Notes: generated by a model from the sequence alone, not told the origin. Counted from the first letter of the stretch, positions 32,779-43,272 are shown. The stretch: 64,000 nt of DNA from Kordia sp965224175 (GCF_965224175.1 NZ_OZ245041.1:2232001-2296000), one strand, 5' to 3'. Made by a program: numbers and translations.

Positions 32779-33777
32779 TTATAGTTTATGAGGTAAAAAT
32801 GGATAATCTTCTTGTTCGTATACTGCGTCGTACATGAGGCTTTTTTCTGGATATGGAGATTCTTCTGCAAATTTTTCGCATTCTTTCACCAAGTCCTTTA
32901 CACGCTTATCCATTGTTGCAATTTCATCTTCGGTAGCGTATTTTTTCTCCAATAAGATGTCTTTCACTTGTGTTATTGGATCTATTTTTTTGTACTCTTC
33001 TACTTCATCTTTTGTTCTGTAGTGTTGTGCATCTGACATAGAGTGACCTCTGTAACGATAGGTTTTCATTTCTAAAAATGTTGGTCCGTCACCGCGTCTT
33101 GCTCTTTCTACAGCTTCACTTACTGCTTCAGCTACTTTTATTGGATTCATTCCGTCTACAGGTCCGCAAGGCATTTGATATCCTTGTCCTAGTTTCCAAA
33201 TATCTGTATGATTTGCAGTTCTTTCTACAGAAGTTCCCATCGCATATCCGTTGTTTTCACAGATGAATACTACTGGAAGCTTCCAATTCATTGCCATATT
33301 GAATGTCTCGTGCAATGATCCTTGGCGTACGGCTCCATCTCCCATGTAACATAAGGTTACTGCATTTCTTTTGAAATATTTATCTGCAAAAGCTAATCCA
33401 GCTCCTAGAGGAATTTGCCCTCCAACAATTCCATGTCCACCATAGAATCCGTTTTCTGGAGCAAATATATGCATTGATCCTCCAAGTCCTTGCGAGGTTC
33501 CAGTTGCTTTTCCATATAATTCTGCCATTACTTTTTTAGGATCAACTCCCATTCCAATTGGCTGAACATGGTTTCTATACGCAGTGATCATTTTATCTTT
33601 TGATAAATCCATTGCATGTAATGATCCTGCCAATACAGCTTCTTGACCATTGTATAAGTGAAGAAATCCACGCACTTTTTGCTGAATGTACACAGCAGCT
33701 AGTTTGTCTTCAAATTTTCTCCAAAATAACATATCCTCATACCATTTGAGGTATACTTCTTTAGTGATCTTTTCCAT
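32779..33777 (-). CDS. pdhA: Pyruvate dehydrogenase E1 alpha subunit
   Basis: A 332-residue thiamine-diphosphate enzyme that decarboxylates pyruvate with an E1-beta partner. GHGIVGGQIPLGAGLAFADK, CYMGDGAVRQGSLHETFNM and ENNGYAMGTS are the TPP and Mg binding blocks (GDG...N); YRYRGHSMSDAQHYR gives the regulatory/active-site loop region. No pdhB gene is found beside it, so E1-beta must be elsewhere, which is common in Flavobacteriaceae. It overlaps nothing and is 3 bp from pdhC; a single transcript is expected, ending at the 31105-31130 terminator. Confidence 0.94.
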   Translation of the reverse strand: MEKITKEVYLKWYEDMLFWRKFEDKLAAVYIQQKVRGFLHLYNGQEAVLAGSLHAMDLSKDKMITAYRNHVQPIGMGVDPKKVMAELYGKATGTSQGLGGSMHIFAPENGFYGGHGIVGGQIPLGAGLAFADKYFKRNAVTLCYMGDGAVRQGSLHETFNMAMNWKLPVVFICENNGYAMGTSVERTANHTDIWKLGQGYQMPCGPVDGMNPIKVAEAVSEAVERARRGDGPTFLEMKTYRYRGHSMSDAQHYRTKDEVEEYKKIDPITQVKDILLEKKYATEDEIATMDKRVKDLVKECEKFAEESPYPEKSLMYDAVYEQEDYPFLPHKL

Positions 33778-34046
33778 TTATTTCAAATTGGTTGGCTTTG
33801 CTATTTTTTAGATAATAACAAATCCATTTAAAGGTTTATAGCTTTTCGTTGTTTGTTTTCTAAATAAACGAATAACAAAAATACTATTTTAATAAGAAGT
33901 GGAAAAATGTAGCGGTAAATTATCTATGATTTAACACGATTTATTCTTTCGAAAACGTTATCGAAAAAATGTTTTGTACATGAAAGCACTACGTTAGTGT
34001 CACTTTTTGTAGTATTTTTAGTTTTTTATCAATATTAGAACTCAAA

Positions 34047-35414
34047 ATGGGATTATTTCACAATTCATTTTTTACATTATTTTTAAGTGTAATACTTATA
34101 TTTTTTTCTACAATTAGTTGTTCTTCCCCAAAAGAAAATAGAATCGAATTTCAAACTATATTAGGATTTCCTTTAACTGCCGATCAAGTCAAAAAAATAA
34201 AGTCTAGTTATTTTGAATTAGGATATCATGATGATATTTTACTTCGTAAGAGCATAAAAAATAATCGAGTTAAAAATATACAATCAGAGTATTTTAATTT
34301 GAATAGCTCAAAGATAGATTCAATTAAGCAACAGATTGACTTTTTTTCTAGTACAAAAACAGGGAATGGCTCAAGAATAGTTTCAGGAACTTCTGGTGCA
34401 ATTTTCACCTCTATTGATACGTACACTAATTACGAAATTCAAGAAAAAGAATATTATGGAAAAAGCATTATTAGAAATGAAATATATGTGTTAGCTGATG
34501 GAAAAGCCATTGCTTTTCAAAAGAAAAGTAGATTAAATAAAAATGATGAATTTAATTCTTTCTCCTATGGTGAAAACGATGATATTGCTTTTTATAAATT
34601 TTACTATAATGTAAAAGGTGAGTTGGTTCTTTTTTGTGATTATCTGAATGAAAAATATCATGTATGCGAACCTTCCGTACTGGATGTTCCTCATCGTTTG
34701 ATCAGTTTTCCTTTGAAGGATTTTGACAGATTAAAGCGTGCTTATTTTCCTTTTGAAGATATTAGTTATTTTAAAGATGCGACATTAAAACCATCTTCCT
34801 CTTATCTCGCAAGTTTACAAGAACGATCACATGATCAAGCACAATACAGGTCGCAAATTGGAACAAAAATCACTAAAGAATCTCTTCATTTAGTCAGAAA
34901 GTATGATAAGTACACATACACAACGGAAGGGTTTCCTAGAAAAATTGAGCATTATGAAGAGGGAAAATTAATTAATACAACTTATTTTTTAGCTAAAGAT
35001 GAGTTAGAGGAAAATGCGCAACAACAATTAATTGGCACAGAAAATTATACTATTGTTAAAGCATACGAAGTAAAAAAAGGAATATTTCAAATCTTCAGAC
35101 ATTACACAAAGGATACTTTAATGACAAAAGAAATTAAAGTTTTAGATCAACAACAACGTATTATTGGTCATGGAGAATATGAGGTAAGTGAAAAAATAGA
35201 TTATTCAAAGAATATCAAATTTTATTATGATGACGAAAGAAATATTACGTTGATTTTTTATTACCAATCAAATGGAGATATTGATAGTATTAGTTATCAG
35301 CAAAATGGAATGGTAATTTACACTAACGACATTGGAATTTCGAAATGGTGGAAATCCAAGCTTCGTCTTTTCCCTAATGAAGATATGGATTTTTACCGAA
35401 AAGGTTCTTTATAG
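34047..35414 (+). CDS. Unrecognised lipoprotein
   Basis: A 455-residue protein with a lipoprotein signal (FSTISC, Cys26) and no recognised domain. The mature region is rich in charged residues and beta-prone stretches (SIDTYTNYEIQEKEYYGKS, RKIEHYEEGKLINTTYFLA, KNIKFYYDDERNITLIFYYQ) resembling the repeated YD-like strands of antitoxin-less MORN-type proteins, but I would not assign a family. Its 3' end overlaps the convergent cdd gene by six bases. Confidence 0.65.
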   Translation: MGLFHNSFFTLFLSVILIFFSTISCSSPKENRIEFQTILGFPLTADQVKKIKSSYFELGYHDDILLRKSIKNNRVKNIQSEYFNLNSSKIDSIKQQIDFFSSTKTGNGSRIVSGTSGAIFTSIDTYTNYEIQEKEYYGKSIIRNEIYVLADGKAIAFQKKSRLNKNDEFNSFSYGENDDIAFYKFYYNVKGELVLFCDYLNEKYHVCEPSVLDVPHRLISFPLKDFDRLKRAYFPFEDISYFKDATLKPSSSYLASLQERSHDQAQYRSQIGTKITKESLHLVRKYDKYTYTTEGFPRKIEHYEEGKLINTTYFLAKDELEENAQQQLIGTENYTIVKAYEVKKGIFQIFRHYTKDTLMTKEIKVLDQQQRIIGHGEYEVSEKIDYSKNIKFYYDDERNITLIFYYQSNGDIDSISYQQNGMVIYTNDIGISKWWKSKLRLFPNEDMDFYRKGSL

Positions 35415-35891
35415 GTATGATTTATCAAAAACCAACGGCAATAAATCTTTAAGCGAGTTAGATTTCATAATTTTTCCTTCTGCTCCCATAAAGTAAATTT
35501 CAATCGCTTCCTCTTGACGCATTTCATATTCTGCAATCGATTGCCTACATGCACCACATGGTGGAATTGGTGTTTTATTGATGTGATTGTCCGAAGTTGC
35601 CGTGATGGCAATTTGCTGTATGTTGACATTTGGATATTGCGCACCTGCATGAAAGATAGCTACGCGTTCTGCACATAATCCTGACGGATAGGCTGCATTT
35701 TCCTGATTACTTCCTGTTACTACTTCTCCGTTTTCAAGGAATAACGCTGCACCTACTTTAAATTTAGAATATGGTGCATATGCTTTTTTTCGCGCTTCAA
35801 TAGCATGCTGCATTAATTCTTGAATGTTCTGAGGAAGTTCCTCTATATGGTCATAACACGTAAGTGTCGTTGTAATTTTTATTTCCTGCAT
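35409..35891 (-). CDS. cdd: Cytidine deaminase
   Basis: A 160-residue enzyme of the tetrameric class. The catalytic zinc site is LCAERVAIFHAG (C-A-E) plus PPCGACRQSI. It converts cytidine or deoxycytidine to uridine forms in pyrimidine salvage. NQENAAYPSGL precedes the zinc motif, as in typical family members; length is normal plus a ~20-residue N-terminal extension. Monocistronic; its upstream gap holds a five-copy octamer repeat and the porV terminator. Confidence 0.94.
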   Translation of the reverse strand: MQEIKITTTLTCYDHIEELPQNIQELMQHAIEARKKAYAPYSKFKVGAALFLENGEVVTGSNQENAAYPSGLCAERVAIFHAGAQYPNVNIQQIAITATSDNHINKTPIPPCGACRQSIAEYEMRQEEAIEIYFMGAEGKIMKSNSLKDLLPLVFDKSYL

Positions 35892-36072
35892 GTGAAATTT
35901 ATTTTCTTTATCATGTGTTGATCCATTCAGATCAAATCAGCCTAGAAATATAGTGATTATTTATGGAATTGCCTTGAATTCTGGTATTAGGTTTTGGGAT
36001 ATTGGTTTTTGACGTTCTTTTTATTACTTGTTGAATTGTTGGTTGTTAGTTTGTTTTTCGTGGATTCGTTTA

Positions 36073-36112
36073 TTTGTCTGTTTGTCTGTTTGTCTGTTTG
36101 TCTGTTTGTCTA
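36073..36112. repeat. Octanucleotide tandem repeat, five copies
   Basis: TTTGTCTG repeats without interruption five times (36073-36112, the last copy ending in A). On the minus strand it reads CAGACAAA. It lies 181 bases upstream of the cdd start and downstream of the porV terminator. A simple repeat of this kind is prone to copy-number slippage. Confidence 0.9.
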
Positions 36113-36117
36113 AAAAC

Positions 36118-36149
36118 AAAAAACCTTTCAAGTAATTTGAAAGGTTTTT
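36118..36149 (-). terminator. Intrinsic terminator after porV
   Basis: Stem of 13 bp around loop GTAAT: AACCTTTCAA (36122-36131) with TTGAAAGGTT (36137-36146), extended by A-T pairs, and T-rich on the minus-strand side. It lies 25 bases after the porV stop and closes the porU-porV transcript. Confidence 0.88.
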
Positions 36150-36173
36150 GTATTATTTTTTGTGTGATGAATT

Positions 36174-37415
36174 TTATAATTCGTCGTATGTGTCTCCTAA
36201 GTTGAATGTTAAAGAGAAACGTAATGTGTTTTCTAATGGGTTTCTTACTTGTGATGCAGAGAATAAATAAGATACATCAATTTTTACAGCGCTGTATTTA
36301 AATCCAGCTCCAAGTGTAAAAAACTTTCTTGCTCCTTTTATTTCACTTTCATTGAAATATCCTGCACGTAACGCAAATGAATCTTGATACCAGTATTCAG
36401 CTCCAAGTGCCCATGTAAATTCTTTTAATTCTTCACTGAAACCATCTGGTGCATCTCCAAATGATTGGAAAATTCCTGAAACGAAACTTACATCATCATC
36501 TTGACCAGCAACAATAATTGTTGGTTCATTTTCATTTACATCTGGTGTAGATAAATCGTCTGTATCTTGGTTTCCATCACCATTAGTATCTACGAATCCG
36601 AGTTTCGGAGGTGTTGGCACTAATAATTTGTTTACTTCCACACTTACAGCAAGTTTACTGTATTCATCAAAGATAAAGTCAAATCCACCACCTAATTTTA
36701 ATTGTGTCGGCAAGAAGTTTTCTTGTCCAAGGTCGTCATATTTTAATTTAGGTCCTAAGTTAGAGATATTGAATCCCGCTCTCCAACGTCCATTAAAGCT
36801 GTCGTATGCAACTTCTTCTGATTGATAGTAACCTGCAATATCAACTGCAAATGTACTTGCTGCATTTGCTTCTGTATCTGGCTGTGATTGTAGTTTTAGA
36901 TCAGAACGCAAGAAACGACCTGTTACCGACATTGAGAATTGATCACTTAAACGTAACGCATACGATGCATCAATTGCCAATTCGTTTGGTCTTTCAATTA
37001 ATGGTGTAAAGTTTCCTATGTCTGCTTGTTGCTGTGTAATAATTTCAATTTCACCTAAACTAAAGTATTTAATACTTGCAGCCCAAGCACTTCTTTCGCT
37101 GATTCTGTTGTAGAACGTTAGGTTTCCTAGAAATATATCATTTACTAAATCACTTAAGTATGGTGTGTAACTGATTCCTACTCCTATTTGCTCGTTTGCA
37201 AATGCATATTTTGCAGGATTCCACTGCTGTGAATATGTATCTGGTGATGTAGCAACTCCTAGTTCTCCCATACCAGCAGCTCTTGCGTCTGGTGTAATTA
37301 AAAGGAAAGGAACTCCTGTGGTAATTACTCTTGTATCATTTGGATTTACTACCGTAGTTTGTGCTAACATCCCTAATGGAATTAAACACAATATGGATAA
37401 AAATATCTTCTTCAT
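36174..37415 (-). CDS. porV: Type IX secretion outer-membrane protein PorV
   Basis: A 413-residue beta-barrel protein with a signal peptide (MKKIFLSILCLIPLGMLA). PorV-family markers are the N-terminal TGVPFLLITPDARAAGMGEL and the later YQSEEVAYDSFNGRWRAGF, then an FTLGAGFKYSAVKIDVSYLF barrel end. A Gly/Asp/Asn-rich insertion (residues ~275-310) looks like a calcium-type loop. PorV is the shuttle that delivers cargo with T9SS C-terminal signals from the translocon to PorU. It is co-transcribed with porU, 31 bp downstream of it, and followed by a terminator. Confidence 0.95.
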   Translation of the reverse strand: MKKIFLSILCLIPLGMLAQTTVVNPNDTRVITTGVPFLLITPDARAAGMGELGVATSPDTYSQQWNPAKYAFANEQIGVGISYTPYLSDLVNDIFLGNLTFYNRISERSAWAASIKYFSLGEIEIITQQQADIGNFTPLIERPNELAIDASYALRLSDQFSMSVTGRFLRSDLKLQSQPDTEANAASTFAVDIAGYYQSEEVAYDSFNGRWRAGFNISNLGPKLKYDDLGQENFLPTQLKLGGGFDFIFDEYSKLAVSVEVNKLLVPTPPKLGFVDTNGDGNQDTDDLSTPDVNENEPTIIVAGQDDDVSFVSGIFQSFGDAPDGFSEELKEFTWALGAEYWYQDSFALRAGYFNESEIKGARKFFTLGAGFKYSAVKIDVSYLFSASQVRNPLENTLRFSLTFNLGDTYDEL

Positions 37416-37446
37416 TCAGTTAAATTTTAACAAATATAGTTTTTAT

Positions 37447-40400
37447 TTATAGTATTACAAGTTTTTCAAATTTTTCAACTTTCTGATTAGTTAACGGAGA
37501 TTTTACCGTAATCTTATATACGTAGACTCCTTTTGCGAGTTTATCTCCAAAATCGTCTTTACCGTCCCATACAATATCTCTTGACAGTGAACTAAAGTCT
37601 TTACTTGATGCTCCAGCGTTAGTTTTTCCGACAAGCGTACGTACTACTTTCCCTGAAACTGTAAAAATTTGTACCATAATATCAAGTTCACTAGAACTAT
37701 TGTGATTGAACCAAAATTCCGTGTAGCTAACAAAAGGGTTTGGATAATTTAACACATTAGTAATAGTCAATGAGTTGTTTTCATTGAATACCGTGAATTG
37801 TATTTCTGTTGTAGATGAGTTGTTGTACACATCCCATGCTTTTAATGATAAGGTATGTGTACCTTCTTCTAAATCACGCAATGGAAATTTCACAATTCCT
37901 CTTGTGTAATCGTTTAATTCTGTTTCGTAATAGTCATTTAATACAAATGGATTGACTTCATCTCCATCAAGAATAGCTACAATATCATGTCCAATTCCAC
38001 TTGCAGTGTTGATTCCATTTGCATCAGATAGTTTTGCTAGTAAGAACGGAGATTCATTGGTAATTCCTCCCGAAACAAAACTTTCATCATTTAGAAATAA
38101 GTTTACAACTGGTGCGTCGTTATCTATGGGTGCATCTTCATTGAGCTCACCTACTTTTAGGTTTTCACTAAACCCTGTATGATCTTCGAGTACATCTCCT
38201 TTTTCTGCATAGAAGCTTATACGTCCGTTTCCTACTGGAATGGTAATATCACGCGGTACTACAAACTCAAATTCGAAGTTTCCTTCTACTACTTCTGCCT
38301 TTCCTCTAAAGATAATTTCTCCTAAAGTTTCAAAATCTAACACAAATGGAAAGTCATTTGCTAAAGTTTGACGCTGAATCTTTTTATCATAAATACTAGA
38401 GAATACCGTTCCGTTGTAACTGTTGAGTAAGTTTCCTGATTCATCTGTAATGTTTCCTGAAATTTTCACTCTACTTAATGCTTTTAGCGTATCCGTTGGC
38501 TGTGTAATTGGCACATCATTGATTGCTGTAAGATTTACTCTTGGACGAGGAATAGCCAGTTTTAACGCTGGATCTCCAATATAGAAAACAGTTCTTTTGT
38601 TAGATGTTGTTACCAAATTTTTGGTTTGACGTAATGCTTCAGACACTGGTTGATATTCGTTAGAACCGTAAGAAAATAAATATCTTGCTAAGAGCTCATT
38701 GATACTTACACCTACATTTTGGAATATTTGACGTGTCGTTGTTAATAATGAAACTGCTCCTCCTTTTTCGTTCCAAAACATGAATTCTCCTGCTGTTTGA
38801 CGTAGCGGATTATCAAATCGGGTGTATTCACAAGTAATTGTGATAAATAAAGGAAGACGACATTCGTTTGTTAGTTCTTGTGAATCTACTTTTTCAAAAA
38901 TTCGTTCTCCTGCAAGTCCATCTTCTCCTCCATGACCAAAATAGTTTACTACTAATGAACCTAATGCAATATTATCTTTTATAGCTTCTGTTACTTCAGG
39001 GTAACGTTCTCCAGCTGCCGATGATTGTTGTACAAATGCATCTGAATGTATTTTAGAGATATTGATGAACGGTTTTTCGAGTGCAATTGTATTTCCTAAA
39101 GCATCTAAATCTACTTCTAAGTCTTTGTCTGAGTTATTTTCAGCATCATCAGAAACAATTGTTACCGTATTTCTCCATCTACCATATGCTTCTTTACTGT
39201 AGTATGTAATGGTTTTATCGACCATTTGTTTTGCTTGATTCGCATCTAAAATTAGCATACGTCCCAAAGCAATATCTAAACGATCAGAGACTGCCATAGT
39301 TCCTTCATTAGGATCCATCATTCCGTAGAAATCATCTGTCATAAAACCTCTAGTTAGGTTAAAACTATCATAGGCTTGATACACAGGAACAATGTTTGTA
39401 TTTCCTTCTATTCTGTCTTTATAGTCATATGAAGCGTCTCCAAAGAAGCATACATATTTCAATCTATTATCAGGAGTCGTTGCGTTGTCATATACATATT
39501 TTAAAAAGTTACGAATTGCTCCGATATCAGGATTTCCTGTATTGAATTCGTTGTATATGCTTTTTAACGTAACTACTTTTACGTTCATTTCTGAAATATT
39601 TCTGTGTAAATCAGCTAAACGTTCTGCTTGAGAGACAAAATCTTCTGGTGAAATAATAATGTAATCTACATCACCACCAGAAAAAATACTTCCTTTTAAA
39701 TCTTGATTTACTACTAAGCTATTAGGTTCAATCGTGGGAATTAAAAAGCGAGAATTATCTAATGCGATATATTCTCTAATTTCTCCCATTGGCGCTCTAA
39801 AAGAAAAGTTACTTGCCGCTGTAGAATTGGTTACTTTGGTAGCATTCCACATATCTGTTATATCCCAAACTTCTTCTATTGCTGCAGCATTAGAGATTAC
39901 GTATTCTCCAACTCCTAAGACATTTCTGGCATCATTATATTTGAATGTAAATTGTTCTCCAACTCCCATTAACATACGCTTTGCTTCTACAGAAATATAA
40001 TCTAAGTATGCTATAGAACCTGCGATTCCGTTGTTTTCGTAACGAAGTGTGATGTTTAAATCTCCGGAAGTTAAATTTACTTCATCTTCTATTAGACCTT
40101 GTCTTTGTTGAGAAGCTCCAGAAACAATATGTTGTGTTGCTAGAGATGAACCATTTATTTGCGCAAAACTGAAGTTGAAAGCAGATTGTCCGTTAATATT
40201 TTCTGCAGGTTGTCCATTAATAAATGTAGACATCGTAGTAATTCCATTAGAAATAGCCGCTGGTTTTATTCCAATACGAACTGGCTCTGATGTAACTAAG
40301 TTTGGCAAACTGAATTCGAATGTTTGTTCTGATTCAATATTAAAGACTTCACCAAACCATCTTCTTCCTAGTTTTACAATATTTACAACATCAACTTCAT

Positions 40401-41322
40401 GAAATTGATAATCGTCATATTCTGTGATTGTTACAGCTGGAGCTGTTGTAGGTTGTACAGCTTCGGGAATTCGCTTTCCGTCATCAGATCCATCTGCTGT
40501 TATGTAATAATAAGTCTTATCTGTGTAAGCATTGATATGTGTTTGACTGTCAGCATTCCATTTTTCTGGACCTTCCGCGTAAAATAAGATATAATCTCCT
40601 TGATTAAAGGCTCCATCTTCTTCTCCTATTACAGAGATTGCGTTTTCAGTAACATCAAAATACTGATTTAAGGAATTTAAATGAGGAATCATACGACCTC
40701 CATTTCCATAAATTTTTATTTTTCTGGGATTAATAGTTCCTGTATCCAGTCCTAATTGATTTAAAAAATCGGCACTCAGTCTATAAATACCAGATTCTTC
40801 CACTGAAAATTTATAAAAATTTCCACTAGATAACACAGAACTTGTAATGACTTGACTGTTTTTTGCTAATGAATTTGGTCGGCGCGCCAAAAAATTATAG
40901 CTCACATCAAAACTAAGTACTTTCTTTATGATTCCGTTATCATTGATAAGTGGAGAAACAATAAGAACGTGTGCATTTTTCCCTCTAGCTCCTGAATTTA
41001 ATATTTTTGCTTGAATCGAAGTTGGCAGCTTTCGTTTGTTTATTGCGCCCAATTTTTCATTGGAAATAGTTGCATATGCTACATTTTCTAGATTAATTGT
41101 TCTGTTATTCACATAACGATCATCGTCCCATTGTGCAATAAAGCTAATAGTACCATCATCATTATTAACAAAATATTTTTCATCAAATACAGGCAATTTC
41201 TCTGCTGAATTTTCTTTTAAAAATTCTTTCGGAGTGTCACTCCATGTTAAATCAAAGTGCCTATTTTGCGCCTGTGCACTTATAAAAAGGAGTCCAATAA
41301 GGAAAGTTAGAGTATTTTTCAT
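37447..41322 (-). CDS. porU: Type IX secretion gingipain-type sortase PorU
   Basis: A 1291-residue exported C25-family protease. The catalytic His is H797 in VVNYFGHGGEDGL and the Cys is C831 in FITITCEYTRFD, the expected dyad. N-terminal signal peptide (LTFLIGLLFISAQAQ), long beta-rich N-terminal region, a post-catalytic Ig-like segment, then a C-terminal domain (NVLNYPNPFVSYTEF, then VSGKVVRTL, WDGKDDFGDKLAKGVYVYKI) of the T9SS cargo type, as in other PorU. It cleaves C-terminal signals and attaches cargo on the cell surface with PorV. It heads the porU-porV operon, divergent from gldJ. Confidence 0.96.
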   Translation of the reverse strand: MKNTLTFLIGLLFISAQAQNRHFDLTWSDTPKEFLKENSAEKLPVFDEKYFVNNDDGTISFIAQWDDDRYVNNRTINLENVAYATISNEKLGAINKRKLPTSIQAKILNSGARGKNAHVLIVSPLINDNGIIKKVLSFDVSYNFLARRPNSLAKNSQVITSSVLSSGNFYKFSVEESGIYRLSADFLNQLGLDTGTINPRKIKIYGNGGRMIPHLNSLNQYFDVTENAISVIGEEDGAFNQGDYILFYAEGPEKWNADSQTHINAYTDKTYYYITADGSDDGKRIPEAVQPTTAPAVTITEYDDYQFHEVDVVNIVKLGRRWFGEVFNIESEQTFEFSLPNLVTSEPVRIGIKPAAISNGITTMSTFINGQPAENINGQSAFNFSFAQINGSSLATQHIVSGASQQRQGLIEDEVNLTSGDLNITLRYENNGIAGSIAYLDYISVEAKRMLMGVGEQFTFKYNDARNVLGVGEYVISNAAAIEEVWDITDMWNATKVTNSTAASNFSFRAPMGEIREYIALDNSRFLIPTIEPNSLVVNQDLKGSIFSGGDVDYIIISPEDFVSQAERLADLHRNISEMNVKVVTLKSIYNEFNTGNPDIGAIRNFLKYVYDNATTPDNRLKYVCFFGDASYDYKDRIEGNTNIVPVYQAYDSFNLTRGFMTDDFYGMMDPNEGTMAVSDRLDIALGRMLILDANQAKQMVDKTITYYSKEAYGRWRNTVTIVSDDAENNSDKDLEVDLDALGNTIALEKPFINISKIHSDAFVQQSSAAGERYPEVTEAIKDNIALGSLVVNYFGHGGEDGLAGERIFEKVDSQELTNECRLPLFITITCEYTRFDNPLRQTAGEFMFWNEKGGAVSLLTTTRQIFQNVGVSINELLARYLFSYGSNEYQPVSEALRQTKNLVTTSNKRTVFYIGDPALKLAIPRPRVNLTAINDVPITQPTDTLKALSRVKISGNITDESGNLLNSYNGTVFSSIYDKKIQRQTLANDFPFVLDFETLGEIIFRGKAEVVEGNFEFEFVVPRDITIPVGNGRISFYAEKGDVLEDHTGFSENLKVGELNEDAPIDNDAPVVNLFLNDESFVSGGITNESPFLLAKLSDANGINTASGIGHDIVAILDGDEVNPFVLNDYYETELNDYTRGIVKFPLRDLEEGTHTLSLKAWDVYNNSSTTEIQFTVFNENNSLTITNVLNYPNPFVSYTEFWFNHNSSSELDIMVQIFTVSGKVVRTLVGKTNAGASSKDFSSLSRDIVWDGKDDFGDKLAKGVYVYKITVKSPLTNQKVEKFEKLVIL

Positions 41323-41548
41323 TGCATCTTTAACGATAAATCCATTGAAATATTATTCAATGTTTTTGCTATTTCTTTAAAAAAACAAAATTAAGAATAA
41401 TAAATAACAACTGTGTCCGTTATATGAAAACTATTAATATTTGTGATGAAGATAAGGCATCATATTAATTTTTGAAATAAATCTTGATATTTTACCTTTA
41501 ATTGCTATATTGCAAACCAAAATTTCTCTCAATACTCAAGTCTTGACT

Positions 41549-43246
41549 ATGAAAAAGCGAACATTAAGAATTATGCTACTTGTCGCAGTAGTTTCATTAG
41601 GATTTTTTAGTTGTAAAAGATCATCATCAAAGAACACCTCAAAAGCCACTGGTTGGCGTATCGACGGAAAAGATGGTGGATTTGCAGCTAACACAAAATA
41701 CAAAGATCAGGAAACAGCTCCTGGATTAGTATTTGTAGAAGGAGGTACCTTCACAATGGGAAAAACACAGGATGATCCTATGCATGATTGGAACAACACT
41801 CCAAACCAACAACACGTGCAATCTTTTTATATGGATGAAACAGAAGTTACCAATTTAATGTACACTGAGTACTTATATTGGACTAAAACTGTATTTCCTC
41901 CAGAAGATCCAAATTACAGAAACATTTACACAGGTATTTTACCAGATACATTAGTTTGGAGAAATCGTTTAGGATTTAATGAAACGATGACAACCAACTA
42001 TTTAAGACATCCTGGTTATGCTGAATACCCTGTAGTTGGAGTAAACTGGATTCAAGCTGTTCAATTTTGCCAGTGGAGAACTGACAGAGTTAACGAAGCT
42101 GTTTTAGAGCGTGAAGGATACATTGCTAAAGGTGTAAAAACTGATAGTATTGATGCTTCAAGCACATTCAGCACAGAAGCTTACTTAACTAACCCTAAGG
42201 AAACTTATGGTGGTAGAATTGATGACTACCGTGGTAAAATGGCTGAAAGATCAAACAAGAAAAAGAAAAAAGGTGAAGATGCTGAAGATGGCGAAGAAGC
42301 AGAAGAAACAAATGTTTATGCTAAGCGTACTTCTGGAATCATTTTACCTGAATATCGCTTACCAACTGAAGCTGAGTGGGAATATGCCGCTAAAGGTTTA
42401 GATGGACTAAGAGAGTACAACAACGTACGTGGTAGAAAAAAATACCCATGGAAAGGTGAATTCACAAGAAGTGGAAACAGAAAAAGACGTGGAGATCAGT
42501 TAGCAAACTTTAAGAACTCTAAAGGAGATTATGGTGGAATTGCAGGTTGGTCTGATGACGGAGCTGATATTACTGCTCGTGTGAAATCATATCCTCCAAA
42601 TGACTTTGGATTATATGATATGGCAGGAAACGTTGCAGAATGGGTTTCTGATGTATATCGTCCAATTGTAGATGATGAAGCAAGTGACTTTAACTACTAT
42701 CGTGGAAATGTTTACATGAAAAACAAAATTAACGAAGAAGGAAAAGCTGAAATCGTAAACAACGAGTCTATCAAATATGATACACTTGCTACTGGTAGAA
42801 TTGTAGCTAGAAATTTACCTGGACAATTAGCTCAGGTTGATATTGACGAGAATGAAACATATTTAAGAACTAACTTCGACAAAGCAGATAACAGAAACTA
42901 CCGAGATGGTGATGTTGCTTCTTCAAGATTTTATGACTTATTCAACGAAGACGAAGAAGGTGGAGAATCTGACGGAAAACGCATGTACAACGCACCAAAG
43001 CACGTAGTTGGATCTGATTCATTAGGAATGATCAGAAAGTATGATAAATCAGACACTAGAACCACATTAATTGATGACAACGTAAGAGTTTACAAAGGTG
43101 GATCATGGAAAGATAGAGCATACTGGATTGATCCAGCGCAAAGAAGAGCTTTCCCTGAATATATGGCAACTTCTTACATTGGATTTAGATGTGCAATGTC
43201 AAGAGTAGGTTCTAAAGCGCAAGGAAAAAAGAGACCTAGAAACTAA
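41549..43246 (+). CDS. gldJ: Gliding motility lipoprotein GldJ
   Basis: A 565-residue lipoprotein starting at MKKRTLRIMLLVAVVSLGFFSC (Cys about 22); an upstream in-frame ATG at 41510 adds 13 residues ahead of that signal and is not used here. The body is a formylglycine-generating-enzyme/sulfatase-modifying (SUMF1) fold: VFVEGGTFTMGKTQ, VTNLMYTEYLYWT, YRLPTEAEWEYAAK, NVAEWVSDVYRP and CSW-like GGSWKDRAYWIDP. A Lys/Glu-rich insert (~250-265) is GldJ-typical. GldJ stabilises the T9SS/gliding apparatus (GldK and so on). Possible promoter: TTG at 41483-41485 with a TATATTGC -7-like box downstream. Confidence 0.95.
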   Translation: MKKRTLRIMLLVAVVSLGFFSCKRSSSKNTSKATGWRIDGKDGGFAANTKYKDQETAPGLVFVEGGTFTMGKTQDDPMHDWNNTPNQQHVQSFYMDETEVTNLMYTEYLYWTKTVFPPEDPNYRNIYTGILPDTLVWRNRLGFNETMTTNYLRHPGYAEYPVVGVNWIQAVQFCQWRTDRVNEAVLEREGYIAKGVKTDSIDASSTFSTEAYLTNPKETYGGRIDDYRGKMAERSNKKKKKGEDAEDGEEAEETNVYAKRTSGIILPEYRLPTEAEWEYAAKGLDGLREYNNVRGRKKYPWKGEFTRSGNRKRRGDQLANFKNSKGDYGGIAGWSDDGADITARVKSYPPNDFGLYDMAGNVAEWVSDVYRPIVDDEASDFNYYRGNVYMKNKINEEGKAEIVNNESIKYDTLATGRIVARNLPGQLAQVDIDENETYLRTNFDKADNRNYRDGDVASSRFYDLFNEDEEGGESDGKRMYNAPKHVVGSDSLGMIRKYDKSDTRTTLIDDNVRVYKGGSWKDRAYWIDPAQRRAFPEYMATSYIGFRCAMSRVGSKAQGKKRPRN

Positions 43247-43272
43247 TAACACATTTTATGTGTCACAATATG

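Noticed and set aside
36073..36112. CRISPR-like array
   Set aside because: The repeats are 8 bp and have no spacers; it is a simple tandem repeat, and no cas gene is present.
41510..41548. N-terminal extension of GldJ
   Set aside because: The ATG at 41549 starts directly with a lipoprotein signal; the upstream part is outside it.
37447..43246. porU, porV and gldJ as a novel system
   Set aside because: They match known type IX secretion and gliding genes in order and motifs, so they are not new.
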